A stretch of DNA of 64,000 bases. It comes from Euglena gracilis. Lineage: Eukaryota > Euglenida > Euglenophyceae > Euglenales. Shown piece by piece: positions 41,304 to 60,180 of the stretch. The notes under the pieces are model-generated. The model was not told the origin of the DNA, did no database searches, and worked only from the letters and a program-made list of their open reading frames with translations. Where the stretch lies: assembly GCA_039621445.1 (NCBI GenBank), contig CP154954.1:8496634-8560633 (forward strand). The letters run 5' to 3'. The translations under genes and the position numbers were made by a program. Within the stretch, counting starts at the first letter, position 1; each line of letters opens with the position of its first letter.

Positions 41304-42388
41304 GGTATTTTTTTTTGGTTTTTTTACAGACCGACATGAATGGAATGAATGGAAAACCCTCGCTCAGACCGTGACCCTCGGACCGACATGAATGGAAAAC
41401 CTCGCTGACGTCTCCCACAAATCGCCACCAACCTCCACAACTCCGACCTGGGATGACTGCGTCGAAAAACTGTCAAATTGTGCGGCCCAGGGAGGGCCAT
41501 TGCTCCTCATTCTGACGACCATTATTCTTTTCGACCTCCAAAACCCATCCACTTTGGCGGCGCATCTCGCACTTAAGCATTTTTTTGGTCGATTTGCAGG
41601 TTTTGCAAAACCGACCAAAATCCATTTTGAGTTCCGAAAACACGAAACCCCCCCAAAGTGAAAAAATCACCAGTAAAACCACCAAAATTCCGGTACCGCC
41701 TCCCCCCATTTTGTGCGATGTGGCTCTCGTCACCAGTTGTCGGCGGCACCAGGACGGTCCTTAAGGGACAGGAAAGCCCCCCTTTCGGCCAAAGGGCCGA
41801 CCAAGGTCCGGACTGGGACTTGAACGGGGTCCATAATTAAAAAGTCCAAAAAACACATTTCTTGATGATTTGGGTGGATGGGCGATGGTCCAAGGATGCC
41901 AAGAATCAGTTTTTTCCCCTGATGTCGACCTGTTCTCACCGAAGCATGCCAAATTTCTTTGCCCATTTTCCTGTATATTTTCATTGAGTGTGCTGGGACA
42001 GCGGAGTTTTTTTTTTATTTGCTTAAGGACCGCCCTGGGAGGCACTTCCTGGCCCCCTCCGGCAGTTTTGACGCACTGTTTTGTTTTGCCGGCCTCGGGC
42101 TTGTGGTTTTGGACGTTTGCCGGAGCGCGGGGAACAAGGATGGGGGGGGGCTAGGGTGAGTCCAAACTTGTCGCCGGACAGGGACGCCGGAGGGCTTGCC
42201 GGGGTTTTTGTGAAGGCCCGTGCAGGGTGAAGAGAAAGTGGTTTGAAGGGGAGGGTCGCGAGCCCTTATTTAAGTTGCAGTGGGGATGTGTCCGGCCAAA
42301 TTGTGCGGTGGTGAAACGGGAGAGGGGATCACACAGATCACACAGGAATGGTTTGTTGCAGCCAAGGTTCGAACAAAGAAATAATGTC

Positions 42389-44010
42389 GATATGCGCAAT
42401 TTCGCACATCAACCACTCCAGGGTGCCCCAACGACGGCCATAAATACCCCAGGATTCACGCTGTTTCAAACCCAAACACCGTGAGTTTGGGAACGAAGAT
42501 GCGGTCGTCGGTTTGCGAAAATGCGCACACCGTCGATGTGTGTGCACTCATGTGCATTTGTGCAAAGTGACACGATCAAGTATCATGGCACATAAACAGG
42601 TCTCTCTGCCTTGAGCTTTCCTGAATAACGATGACTGGAAGGGTTTACTTTGCTCTGAAAACAGACAGAAATGCATTGAAAAAACACCTGTGTCAAACAC
42701 AACGTTGGAATAAAAAAAAAGGTCAGTTTGCGACAATGCGCACGTGGTCGGCGTGACACACTTTACACACCGAACATGTGCGTAAAGATGCACCTCGTGG
42801 GAGTGCGAAATGCACACCGTTAACGCGCACATTTTTTTGTGCACCGACCACAATAGAAAAATTTCAGACAGAACACATCAAGCACGACCACAAACACCAT
42901 TTGCAATGGCTCCTTCGGGTGTACAACTTCAGCTTTTACACGCTCTCCTCCACCACGAGGCCTTTTTTTTTAAGGGTCGATTCTGGCCCAGTGACAGGTG
43001 TAGGTCCATGTTGAGACCTGTAGACCTGTAGCACGTCGCAGCACACGTGCAGCGGCGTCGCTTGGGCAAAGGGGTAGACCTCGAAGACCTCTGCCACTTG
43101 CCCCCTGGCTTTCGTTTTGCTGCAATATTCACATCAGGTGATGATAGGTGATTGTACTTAAGCATCCACAAGGCCGTCATTAACTCCCCAATGCAGCAGC
43201 AGCCATCGAGGTGGCCGTGTTATCCCCCACAACCCACAACAATGGCAGACTGGAGGGGCATGCTGCGGGGTTGATGGAAACAATGGAAAGTGGCAGCGTC
43301 TTAAATGTGGCAGTAAAGATAACTGTTCTGGAGACAGAGAATATTTAATGGTAAGAGATGGGTGGGTGGTGTGAAAGAAGTGGGACTCAACACCCTGATA
43401 TTGTGCACAAAAACCGGTGTGCTGCATGTTTTCTGGGGAAAAAATGAGACATCATTGTGGTAAAAATGGAAAATGATTCCCAGACGAGGCATCAGGAAGA
43501 TCACACCTGCGTAAATCTGAAATTCTGGAAGTCGTTGTTCTTGAAGAAAAAATGTCCACCAATCACGCAGGGTTACACGTCATCAATTTCTCCCGCGCAA
43601 CTTCCAAACTGATGACGTGAAAACGTCTGTCGTGCTGGTTGGAGATGAGACATACAGACTTGCACACAGAGCGAAGTACATTTGAAGCCACCGTTCTTTG
43701 TCGCACATTGCAAAAGGCACCTATTCAAAATCTCACCCCAGTCTTTACTTCTAGAACGGAAAAAGGCAGGTGTTTTGTTTCATGCGGTGATGTAAAAAAT
43801 GTGGAGTATAATCCCCAAATTTCAAGTGGTTGGTGTGCGCATTTTCGCACATCAACCAGTTGTGTTTGCATATTGCTGGTGTGCGCTGATGTGCACACCA
43901 GCTTTATACAAATACATGAGCGGTCAATGTTCACTAAAACACACACCAGCCGCGCCGCTTACACCGAATGAAAATGTGTGGTTAGTGTGCGCAAATGCGC
44001 ACATCAACCC
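42389..44010. repeat. Dispersed TGCGCA-type palindromes
   Basis: Variants of GTGTGCGCA(A/T)(A/T)TGCGCACATC occur near 42389, 42508, 42727, 43832 and 43980, the last two with GGTTG/CAACC extensions. Otherwise 41.3-44.1 kb shows no supported gene. Confidence 0.65.
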
Positions 44011-44226
44011 TTACTTCATGAACTTGTGTCATGTGAGTGTTCGGGTTCCTACAATCCCGCTACTGGGGGGGTCATACACACTCCACAACCTACAACTCCC
44101 GACCAGGGGAGTGTGGTGGGCCAGATCGGAGGATCGGGGGTGCCAAAGATTAAAAATCTTACTCAAGGGGGCAAAGGCCAGCCGACACGCCGCGACCCCC
44201 ATGGCGGGGGCGGAGGGACAACACAG

Positions 44227-45390
<1,164 letters not shown>

Positions 45391-45412
45391 GGTTTACACC
45401 TCACGATACATG

Positions 45413-45768
45413 TAAACCCCCCCCCTCCCACTTATAAACCCCCCGGGGTTTAATGGATCTGGTTTGGTTGGTTGGCCGAAGGGGGGGGGGTTTATAGGTC
45501 CCGGAATTGTTGGTGAAGATCCGACCCCCCAAAATGACCCTGAACCCCGAAATTGGCAATTTTTGGCAAGTTTCGTCAAAAATGGCATTTTGTTGATGGT
45601 CGGTCTCAAAAAATTGCCAAAAAATCAGCGTTTGGGTGGTTTGTGGCCGAAAAAAATCGTCCCCGACGGCTTTGTTTTTCTTCCCCGGGGGGGGGGGGGG
45701 GGTATAGGTCCCGGTTTGGTTGGTCGGCCCGAGGGGGGGGGGTGTTTGTAAGTGGGAGGGGGGGTTTA
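45413..45768. mobile_element. C-rich TA element, family B copy 2
   Basis: Near-complete relative of 7675-8027: TAAACCCCCCC end, ACTTATAAACCCCC, 'gttggttggccgaag', the 'tttcgtcaaaaatggca' core and the mirrored right end, TA at both edges. It starts only 24 bp after the (CA)n array. Confidence 0.8.
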
Positions 45769-46197
45769 AGGAAACATGAAGGTTACAAATTATCATCCTA
45801 ATGAGCTGTCTGGGACGTCTGGAGCAACAGACGGACAGGTGGGTTGTACACCCTGGCTTTTATGACTGTGGGTTTTGGTGCGTCCGTGCTGCCTGTAAGC
45901 ACCAGGTGATGCATACCTGTTTGAAGGCGACCGAATTTCCACCATTTGGACAATGTGATACGCAGTTAAATTAGACAATGATTGTGACAAAAAAGACTCT
46001 CCAGAACTCTGCCACTATCGACGGACCGAAATGTGTGTCTACCCGGTCGGTGCACAAGGGGGGTGCGGGTAGGACTTATTTGTGTGTCTGTGAATCGTTG
46101 TGGAGAAGCACAACGTGTTCGGTGTGTATTTCATTGATCCAATGAGCAAGTCTACACAGAAGAATGCGTGTGTGTTTTTTCTGCATGTACCTCCCCC

Positions 46198-46580
46198 CCC
46201 TTGTCTAAGCACCACCCTTGTCTAAGCACCCCCCCCCCGGTTCTTACCCATCTTTTTAAAGGTCATCGTCACGGGGAGGTTTATTTTTTGTGTGCATTTT
46301 TGAGGGAAATTTCTCAAAAATTTCGAAATTTCAGCAACTTTTGACACCTAATTTGGTGAGGTATTGTCGATTTCTGCATCCAAATGTGTGTAAGTTCAAC
46401 AGTGGACCTCCAAAATAAGGGGAATTTTTGCTTTTTGGCGCGAAACGCCGGATTTTTTTTTGCGGTCAATTTTTTCCCCGCACCACCCCCCTGGTTCTTA
46501 CCCATATTTTAGCAAAATAAGCACCCCCCCCCCCCCCGGTTCTTACCCATCTTTTCCGGAGCTTAGACAAGGGGGGGGTA
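46198..46580. mobile_element. C-rich TA element, family F
   Basis: Ends TACCTCCCCCCCCTTGTCTA and the complement, TA on both sides. Subterminal CACCCCCCCGGTTCTTACCC occurs on both arms. The core contains 'tttggtgaggtattgtcgat', which reappears in the split copy at 49640-50412. Confidence 0.8.
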
Positions 46581-46634
46581 CATAAAGGTTACATAATTGA
46601 CCCAAACAAACCAAAAGAACTGGAGTATTTCCCT

Positions 46635-47056
46635 TACCTCCCTTGTCCAGCGACCACTAAATATCGCTACTGACTGGGGGGTGGTCGCTATTTTGGGCAA
46701 ATGTCGCTACTGACCGGGGAGGGGGGTGGTCGTTAGACAAGACCGGGGTCAAAAATTTTTTTCCCGCTTCGCCCCAAAGTGAAGAAAAAAGTTTCCTTAG
46801 CCTGACATGGCCACAACTCTCAGACTCATGATGAAAAGAGGGAGAAACGTGTGGCAATCAACAAGGCACGAAACATAGGTTCCCGTATGTGCTGGCTAAC
46901 TCCGTACAAAATCTGCCATGAACGATGTAAGAACAGGCTGCAGGTAAGAACGCGAACGTCTGGAAAATAAAGATCACCTGGAAAAAGATCGTTACTGACC
47001 GGGGGGGGGTGGTCTTTGGACAAGGCCGGTCATTGGACAAGGGGGGGGGGGAGGTA
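46635..47056. mobile_element. C-rich TA element, family G (Stowaway-like ends)
   Basis: Ends TACCTCCCTTGTCCA and TGGACAAGGGGGGGGGGAGG then TA. Internal GTCGCTACTGACCGGGG motifs recur. It lies 55 bp from element F and shares the CTCCC...TTGTC terminus, so the two are related families. CTCCCT termini with TA duplications are the Stowaway/mariner pattern. Confidence 0.75.
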
Positions 47057-47449
47057 CTTTGTCCATGTTCTCAAATTCTGGCTGCGAGCCCTGCCCCTTA
47101 CCTTTTGTTACCTGCTCACAGCAGGCAGATGGCACAAATTCCTCATGTGTTTTAGTGGTTGGCGCCTCACAAACCGTGGTTGCAATGGATTCCCATCCCG
47201 CGTCATTTTTCTGCAAACCGTCTTCATGCATCTTGTTTTTTTGTAAACATTGTGTATATTGAAGGCAGGTGTTTTTTTTTTTCAGAGGTCGGACCCAGAG
47301 GGGTGAGTGGGGTGGGTCATCGGACCCCACAGTCCACCAGACACCCTCGGGGGGGGGGTCAGGCCGAAACCCCCAGAAAAATTTCACATAAATTTGACAC
47401 CAAAATTGACCCCCAAAATTGGAACGGCCTTCTTTACCAACCCCGGGGG

Positions 47450-47606
47450 GGAGTGGGTGCCTGGTGCTATGGGGTGCCTGCCATAGCAGGCACCCTCCCT
47501 GGGGGGGGGGTCAGTTTTGGACCCTGTTGCCTGCCCACCTAGCCAATTTTCCTTTAGCCATTTTCGGCCCCCGGCGCCTTCGGCGCCGGGGGGCGTGCTA
47601 TAGCAC
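47450..47606. mobile_element. GGTGCCTGC hairpin element fragment
   Basis: Contains GGTGCCTGCCATAGCAGGCA and GGCGCCTTCGGCGCC hairpins as in the 8782-9065 and 55179-55482 elements, but clear termini are not visible; family B copy 3 starts immediately after. Confidence 0.55.
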
Positions 47607-47971
47607 TAACCCCCCCCCCCATTTATAAGCCCCCTGGGTTTATAGAATCTGGTTTGGTTGGTCAGCTTCAGGGGGAGGTTTATAAGTGGGGGGGGGTAAT
47701 AGGTCATGGAATTGTTGGTGAAAATCCGACCCCCCCAAAATGACCCCGAAACCCCCCAAATTGGCAAATTGGCTTTTTGCAAATGTGGCAATTTTGATGA
47801 TAGTCGGTCTCAAAAAATTGCCAAATATCAGTTTTTGGGTGGTTTGCAGCGAAAAAATCGTCCCCCGGCGACTTTCATTCTTCTTCCCCAGGGGGTGGTT
47901 TATAAGTCAAGGTTTGGTTGGTCGGCCCGAGGGGTTGAAAAGTGGTGGGGGGTTTAAAAGTGGGGGCTTTA
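47607..47971. mobile_element. C-rich TA element, family B copy 3
   Basis: TAACCCCC...ATTTATAAGCCCC left end and GTTTAAAAGTGGGGGCTTTA right end. Core blocks as in copies 1 and 2, more diverged. Confidence 0.75.
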
Positions 47972-48692
47972 TCCAGCCAAATCCCCCACCCCCCGTGGAG
48001 TTGAAAGTGCCTATCCCCCTGCCTGCCCATAGCACCCCCCCCCCCCAGAGGGTGCAACCTTCCATAAAAAAGAAGCCCAATTGGGATAGGGGGGGGGGTC
48101 CCCTTGGGAACCCCCTTGTCCTAAAGAAAATTTCCTGATTGAATTTTTAATTCTCTTCCAAAAGGGGCAATCCTTCCTGCATCCATTTCCGTGAAGCACC
48201 TTCATTACCATTTTGAATTTTTTGTTTTTTTCCTTCTGATTAATTGGTGTGCACATTTTGAACCACAAGTTTTTCTCCTGTCTGAATGGTTTGTGCATGT
48301 GCTGAATCTTCTGAACTTGGACATAACTCTTCATTTCACACCCTTCATTTCATTTTTTAGTTACAATTTGGCACGCATAGTGGGGTGCCTGGCACATGGA
48401 AGATTGCGAGTACTGCAGGGTTTCGTGTGTGTGCTGTGTGCAATGTCCCCCTTCAAGCTTAGTACTTTTCTCCCAGCACTCTGTCTGTGGTTCCATCTGA
48501 ACAGCACAGGAGGGATTCTTGTTATGCTTTGTTTCCTCTCGGATGGATGAAGCAGCTTTTTATTTTCAAGCGCTTTCATGCATATTTTATGACACCCGCA
48601 GCCCAACAAGAGGGGAGGGGGTCATGTTTGTATTCTTTTTCTGACGCAAAGTGCTGGGACGAACAGACGACATTTTGACAGTTTGTGTTTCA

Positions 48693-48847
48693 GGGCGTTT
48701 TTTCGGCAAGAATGTCTCAAAAAATCCCAAACTTAAACTCAGAAGAGGAAAGGATAGACGGTTTTGGATGACTCCAGTGAGCCCGTTGGATCTGCTTGAC
48801 ATGCAGGTGGTCTGGACCTTCCACGCCAAGGAGGGCAGAGAAGGAGA
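48693..48847 (+). CDS. Candidate exon, unassigned
   Basis: TTTCAG acceptor and GAG|GTACCA donor frame an open segment reading GRFFGKNVSKNPKLKLRRGK and later SPLDLLDMQVVWTFHAKEGR. The opposite strand is also open, so coding is not certain. Confidence 0.35.
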
Positions 48848-49639
48848 GGTACCAACTCCCACCTCAACCCGGGACGTCCTCCTGAAATTGCACCTTGGGG
48901 AGCGGTTCGCCCGGGTCAAGTTGGAATGGCTTCCGGGCTTCCTCATCAGTGAAACAAAAAGTACAGAATCTTTGCAATGATGATAAACATAGCAACTGTC
49001 AACATAGTTGGCACTCAGAGAGTTCATGACCACAAACCGCCAACCCCATTGCAATGTCAGACGCTGCTTCTTTCATATAGTTCTGCCTCAGTGTTTATCA
49101 TTCTGTGAAAGGGGTGGATATCCACTTCCTTCTGTTCTTTCTTTTCTTTACCTTCATTTATTTGATGCGTCGGATACCTCTTGTGATCCATAAATCAACT
49201 GCACCCCCCTGGTCGGGCATGTCACTGATGGGGGGTGGTCCCCCTCACCAAATGACAGTTTGGTTAATGGCAGCTGCCATGCACCTCTGTTTTCTGCTCA
49301 GGTTGTTGTTGTTGTTGGGCGTAGATATTTTTTTCAGCTTTGATGAGGGTGGATGGGTTCTGGTTGGGGGGTTCAGTTCTAAAAATTGCTTTTGTAGACT
49401 CCGCCTGTGCTGGAACTTGAGGGCCAGTCCCCCCAGCCTCCCTCTCGTCTTGCAACCATTCTCTCTCCGGTTTGAACGATGGCCTCCTTTGGGGTGCCCT
49501 GCAGGCAGAGCACGGTGGGGACATCACCCACAGCCGGCTGCCCCAACCCCATTCCATTCCCGGTCAGTTCCGGATGCTGCAATCCGGACCCGGTTGCAGG
49601 TATCACGTGGGACGGTTGTGCTTCCCCATCAAGGACCGC

Positions 49640-50412
49640 TCCTTCCCTCCCCCTTGCTTAACACTGGTCTTGTCTGAGCACCACCCCCCTGGTCCTTAAC
49701 CATCTTTTAAAAGTTATTTTCCTAGTACCCGCGCCCCCCCGGGCAATTGACGCCCCCGGGCAATTGACGCCCCCGGGCAATTGTCACCCCTGGCTGTGCC
49801 GGCCAATTTGTCACCCCGGGAAATTGTCACCCCCTTCCGTGCTGCCCAATTTGTCACCCCCGCATTTGCAGTATTGCATTGTGAACTTTCTTTTCGCCGA
49901 CAACTCGATTGATCTTCTATTTCGCTACAACGTGCTGAGAATTTTCGCACACCAAACGCTCTGTACAATATCACGACCATAGCTGCATTTTTCCTGTGTT
50001 CATTTGTGTTTCCGATGGTGTTCTTGGTCATTTGGATTAAATGTGATTTACATGGGTGGGCAATTGACGCCCCCGGGCAATTGACGCCCCCAAGCAATTG
50101 TCACCCCCCCTCTGTGCTGGCCAAATTGTCACCCCGGGAAATTGTCACCCCCCCTCCGTGCTGCCCAATTTGTCACGCGACAAATGCCCAGGGGGGGGGG
50201 CGGGTAAGCGCTTTTTTAGTACATTTCTATCAGGAAAGCAGGTAAATTTATGACATCAGAGAAATGTGCGTGGCCTGATTTGGTGAGGTACTGTTGATTG
50301 CTGTATCCTAATGCTTTCAAGTTGAACAATGAACCCCAAAAATGAAGCACATTTCTTTTTTTGTCTGTCCTCCTGGTTTATATCCATATTTTGGCAGAGT
50401 AAGCACTCCCAC
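49640..50412. mobile_element. Family F element split by a family D insertion
   Basis: The left part (to 49735) matches element F at 46198 (TTGTCTGAGCACCACCC, CCATCTTTTAAAAG). The right part (50207-50412) matches its core ('tttggtgaggtactgttgat') and right arm. The 49736-50206 insert separates them. Confidence 0.7.
49736..50206. mobile_element. C-rich TA element, family D (CAATTGACGCCCCC repeats)
   Basis: Ends TACCCGCGCCCCCCCGGGCA and the complement of TACCCGCCCCCCCC. TA at both edges. Both subterminal regions are arrays of GGGCAATTGACGCC and AATTTGTCACCCC units. A related remnant is at about 26115-26240. Confidence 0.8.
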
Positions 50413-50899
50413 CGGAAAAGGTGGGTCAGAACTGCCTGGCCAATGGCTTGTTCGGGGCTCGAATGGGGCCAAAAAAAAGCTGCGGCTTTGTTGCCGTGAA
50501 AGGTGGAATCATGGGAGGTCGGCCGCCATCACGGGCCGATTTTCGTGGCTCCACAGTCGGCCGCGGCCAGTCGTGGTGCCACCTCCCATCTTTGCTATCT
50601 TCATGGTATGGTATTATGGTATCCTCCTGCTGTATCAGTATGCGCCTTGGCTACCTTGGTTTCTTTATTTTTACAAGATTCTGTCCTGTGAAGTATCATG
50701 CAGCTGAAGCATACCCAACAGGTTGGCACACGCACACGCGCGCACACACAACATACTCAAGTATTCACTTCCACAAGGTTGCACAAGCATATATTCAAGA
50801 TTCAACCCACCACAATGAACTGGGTCAAGCCACAAGAAACCACAAATTTTGCCGAAATTGAGAACCGCAGAATCGAAAAGGCGTCCCCCCCCCCCGATG

Positions 50900-51298
50900 T
50901 AAACCCCCCCCCCCTAATAAGTGCACGGATGCGCGCATTTTAAAGACGTAGTTTCGGACCCCAAGGGGTGTGCACTTATTAGGGCAGGGCCACTTTTTAG
51001 GACAAAGCCGAAAATACTCATGTTTCCCCCACTCTTTTTCAATTTTCCCCCTATTTTGATTTCAAGCAATGAGTCCAGTGATTATGTGTCAAATTTGGGC
51101 TTGGGGGATAGAAATAGTTGGTCTGAGAAGGACAATTCTGAGAATTGTGTGTGCGTTCCGACCTGAGATGTAACAGTAATTTCTCCTTTGGGGGGGTGCG
51201 CACTTTTTAGGGAGGTAGTTTCGGACCCCTGGGGGGTGCGCACTTATTAGGGCACTGCGCACAATTAGGGCACTGCGCACTTATTAGGGGGGGGGTTA
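50900..51298. mobile_element. C-rich TA element, family A copy 2
   Basis: Very similar to 11262-11663 across its whole length, including both TAATAAGTGC termini. TA at both edges. Confidence 0.85.
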
Positions 51299-52470
51299 GT
51301 CTGTTTGGTGTGATTCTGTAATTGGGCAAAGCTAATTATTGCAGAAAAAGAAGACAAACATACAAACCAGCGGGATAAGGGTCGATTTTTTCCCAAACAA
51401 AATCGAATAGCAAGTGAAGAGAAAAAAATTCCAAATTTCCAGATTTTTTTTTTTCACGGAAAAAGTCCCTCATAAAGTCTTTTTGGCTTGGTATTGGATC
51501 GGAGAAGAACTCCTTTGACACAGAGCTGCCCAGGGTGGCGAACACCTCCGTTTTTTCAAATTAAGAATTGCTTGATTGGTTTGCATGAAACCTGAAAACG
51601 ATTGCTTTCGACCCCTAGGAGGGGGGTTGGGTTTTGAGATATGCAACCCTCCCAAGAAATCAGGCCCGGGTCTTATTTTTGGGTCCTTTGCTGGAAAGGG
51701 GGGGCGGTGTTATTTCTGGGGGTTTATTTATGGATTTTTTTCTTGTGCAAAAATGAGCCAAAAATGGATAAAGTGGGTCGGAAAGGGCTGGAAGAGCAAA
51801 CCTCGGTTAAATTTAATCAATTTCGCAGTTTTTTTTCCCCTTGATTTGAGTCTGAGTGGCAGTTTTTCCCGGAATTTTTGCAGTTTTGGTTGTTTTTTTT
51901 GGTTCCCGGTTCAACCCTGGTTCGGGCCCAGCCCCAGTCCGGGACCTGCTGGGGGGGGGGTCAGCCAGCAAAGCTTTTTCCAACCAGCCTAAGAGGTAAG
52001 AGGTGTTTCCCGCCTCTTGAGGTGAGGTGGTCCTGGGGCGGTCGTTAAACAACGCTTTGGCCGGGGGCCCGAAAAGGCGATATTTTCAAAGGATATTTGA
52101 CTGGGGATGAGGCAGGGATCCAGAACCAACCCCCCCCCCCAGGGCATGGGCCGGCATCCCACAGATATCCCACAAAGGCACCTCCCGGGGTTGGTTTAGG
52201 GCAGCCCGGCCCGAAACTCGTCCCGGTCGAAAGGTCAGGGTTTCGCAGAAAAAAAATGCGCAAAGGTGTTCAAAATCCGAGAGAAACAGCGCCAAAATCA
52301 TATAAATGCACAATTTGCCCAAAAACATGCCAAAGTGGCTCCAAATTTGCCAAAAAAATACGGAATTATGAAAAATCGAAATCCCGAAAGCCGAAATCCC
52401 GAAATCCGAAATCCTGAAGTCCGAAATCCCGAAATCCGGCGGCCCCGCCCCCCAGGGCCGTTCTGCGGGG
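51299..52470. other. Spacer with decayed C-rich element
   Basis: No exon. 51610-52060 carries a C/G-rich block ending in GGTCGTTAAACAACG, similar to the CTTAAGCAAC termini of the 14528 family. A CCGAAATC tandem repeat occupies 52375-52440. Confidence 0.4.
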
Positions 52471-52583
52471 CGCTTCCTCCCCCCATATGTGCGCGGCCCG
52501 CCATGGCCATGTCGTTTGAGGGCCTTCAGGAGTGCGCCTCGGAGCTGAGCAAGGACGACGTGGAGGAGGAGGACCCCCCGGAA
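52471..52583 (+). CDS. Candidate exon, possibly first exon of the second large gene
   Basis: After CTGCGGGG, GC-rich frame with two in-frame ATGs (52502, 52508; MAMSFEGLQECASELSKDDV) and an acidic run, ending before GGGCAG in phase 0. Its link to the exon at 54962 is not in phase, so at least one exon is missing or it belongs elsewhere. Confidence 0.5.
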
Positions 52584-53479
52584 GGGCAGGGCCCCTCGAT
52601 AGCGGGCCGCGTCATCGCCCCACCGCGCGACTGCCATGCCTCCCCCCTGGGGCTCATTTTCGCCCATTTTTTTGGCCCATTTTTGACCTTTTTTGGCCCA
52701 TTTTGACCATTTTTGGCCATTTTTGGCATTTTTTTTGTGCCCTCAAAAGCGAAAACTGTTACCGTCCAGCGCCCAAATGGCGGCTGGAAATGAAAAATCT
52801 CGTTGATGGGGGGGGGGAGGGGGGGCTGGGTCTGGAAAACGGCTGCTGGCTGGCTGGTCAAACTTTCTGAAGCAACGCCCTGCCCTCAAAGCGCCCCCCC
52901 CCTCCTTGCATCTAAACTGGGACTTGACTTGCGGTCTTGGCGCCTCCTTTTATGGTCCGCCGAACTTCTTACCATGGGAGCTTGGCCCCTCAAGGTTGGC
53001 GCGGTGGCGAGTGGGAAGTGTCACTTGTGTCAGCTCTGTGTGTGTCATTTTTTGGCATTTTTTTTCTTCACAAATTTAATTGTTGGTTTCGCGATTTTGA
53101 CAAAATGTCACCGGTCGCCGGGCGCTGTTCTTTTTTGTCCTGCTGGAAAGTTTGGCCAAAGGTTTTTGGAGCCGAAATTGGTCATTTTCAACCCTGGGAA
53201 GTTGTCATTTGGCATTCATTAGTTGGCAAGTCCAGTGAAAATGTCCAGGGAGGGATTCTGTATCGGACGAGGCTTGCTGTTCACCCGAAGGTGGAAACAT
53301 ACCATTTTCCAATTTAGCATTGCAGCATTTCCACATTTTTTTCAACGGTTGTTTGCGTCGCAAGGTCAAAGCTTGCTCACGCTTGGTCTCCAAAGTGCCC
53401 CTGTAGTTGATGGGGAGGACGTCTCTGAGAGCACTGCCAGCCACACCTTCATCCCCGGCCAGGCCTCAACCCTGCCCGA

Positions 53480-53631
53480 AGCCCGACCCATCCACCCACC
53501 CACCCACCCACCCACCACACCACCAAACCACACCCACCCACATCCAATCACACCCACCCACCCACCACCCACCCACCCAGCCAGCCACCCACCCACCTAC
53601 CCACCCACACGCACGCACACACGCACACACG

Positions 53632-53691
<60 letters not shown>

Positions 53692-53943
53692 GATAGAGAG
53701 AGAGTGAGAGTGAGCGAGAGCGTTAAATAAACTCAAATGCGTGCACACACCAAGAACCACACCCACCCACCCACCCACCCACCTACCCACCCACCCACCC
53801 ACCACACAACCACCCAACCACACCCACCCACCCACCCACCCACCCACCCACCCACCCACCCACCCACCCACCCGCCCCACCCACCACCCACCCACCCACC
53901 CACCCACCCACCCACCCACCCACACACACACCACACCACACCA

Positions 53944-53974
<31 letters not shown>

Positions 53975-54002
53975 CACCACAACACCACACACACACAACA
54001 CA

Positions 54003-54067
<65 letters not shown>

Positions 54068-54686
54068 ACACACACACACACAACACACACACACACAGAC
54101 ACACAAACACACACAACCACACACACACACACACACACCCACACACACACCCACACACACACACACACACACACCACACGCACAAACACACACACACACG
54201 CACGCACACTCACTTCACTCACTCGCACGCACGCACGCACGCACGCACGCACTCACTCCCTCACTCACTCACTCACTCACTCACTCACGCCCCCACCCAC
54301 CCACCCACTCACTCACGCACGCACTCACTCACTCACTCACTCACTCACTCACTCACTCACTCACGCACGCACTCACTCCACTCACGCACGCACTCACTCA
54401 CGCACGCACGCACTCACTCACTCACTCACGCACTCACTCACGCACGCACGCACGCAACTCACTCACACGCACTCACGCACTCACGCACCCACGCACACAC
54501 TCACTCACGCACGCACACTCACACTCACACTCACACACACACTCACACACGCACACACTCACGCACTCACGCACTCACTCACGCACTCACGCACTCACGC
54601 ACTCACTCACTCACTCACGCACTCACTCACACACACTCACCACACACACAACACTCACACCACACACACACACACACCACCACACA

Positions 54687-54760
<74 letters not shown>

Positions 54761-54831
54761 ACCCACACACACCCACCCAGCCAGCCACCCACCCACCTAC
54801 CCACCCACACGCACACACGCACACACGCACG

Positions 54832-54883
<52 letters not shown>

Positions 54884-54960
54884 AACACACACATGCGTGC
54901 ACACACCCAGACCCACACCCACCCACCCACCCACACACACACACACAAACGCACACAGCA
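53480..54960. repeat. 1.5-kb composite microsatellite
   Basis: Blocks of CACC, CA, CACT(CACT/CACG) and again CA/CACC. The array ends directly at the CAG acceptor before the exon at 54962. Long open frames within are artefacts. Confidence 0.97.
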
Positions 54961-54961
54961 G

Positions 54962-59569
<4,608 letters not shown>

Positions 59570-59720
59570 GAAGGTGCCACTTTCCACAGTTCTGGGGGCG
59601 GGGCTTAGGACTGAACCCCTCCCTCCCCCCCTGGATCATGGGCTGGATTGGGGGGGGTCCAAAAGGGTTTAGGTGAGCCCCCCCCCCCCACTGCTTCCTC
59701 TGCACCAGGGGGGGGGTGAG

Positions 59721-60180
59721 CATACATCTCTCTAAGGTTTTGCGAACCCCCCCCCGGGGGGGGCGGCTGCAGCCAGCCCCGATTTGGGCCCAGCCCAGCC
59801 GCAGCAGCACCCCCCTCCCGGGGGGGGGGGTGCTGCTAGCCCAGCCAGCCAGCCCATTTTGGGGGGTCCAGCCCAAAAATTTTTCGGCGCAAAGCGCCGA
59901 AATTTTTTGAAAAACTGTGTTCAAAAGTGGCCAAAAATGGGGTTTGGGGCCGTTTGGGGCATTTTTGGGGGGTTTCAGATGCATCATTTTTCAAAACTGT
60001 GTTCTGCAGGTCCTTTTTTGGCATTTTTCCGATTTCAGTCCAGCTCGCCCCGGTTCGGGTCCAGCTGGGGTCCAGCCCCCCCCCCTGGGGGGGGGCGGGC
60101 TAGCCAGCCCAAATTTCTAGCCAGCCCAAATTTCTAGCCCTAGCCCAGCACCCCCCCCGGGGTCCTTAAAGAGATGTATG
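59721..60180. mobile_element. hAT-like MITE, perfect TSD GGGGTGAG
   Basis: Ends CATACATCTCTCTAAGG and the complement CATACATCTCTTTAAGG; octamer GGGGTGAG at 59713-59720 and 60181-60188. The core has CAGCCAGCCAGCCC repeats, the CGGCGCAAAGCGCCG hairpin and 'ggccaaaaatgggg'. It lies just downstream of the stop of the second gene. Confidence 0.9.
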
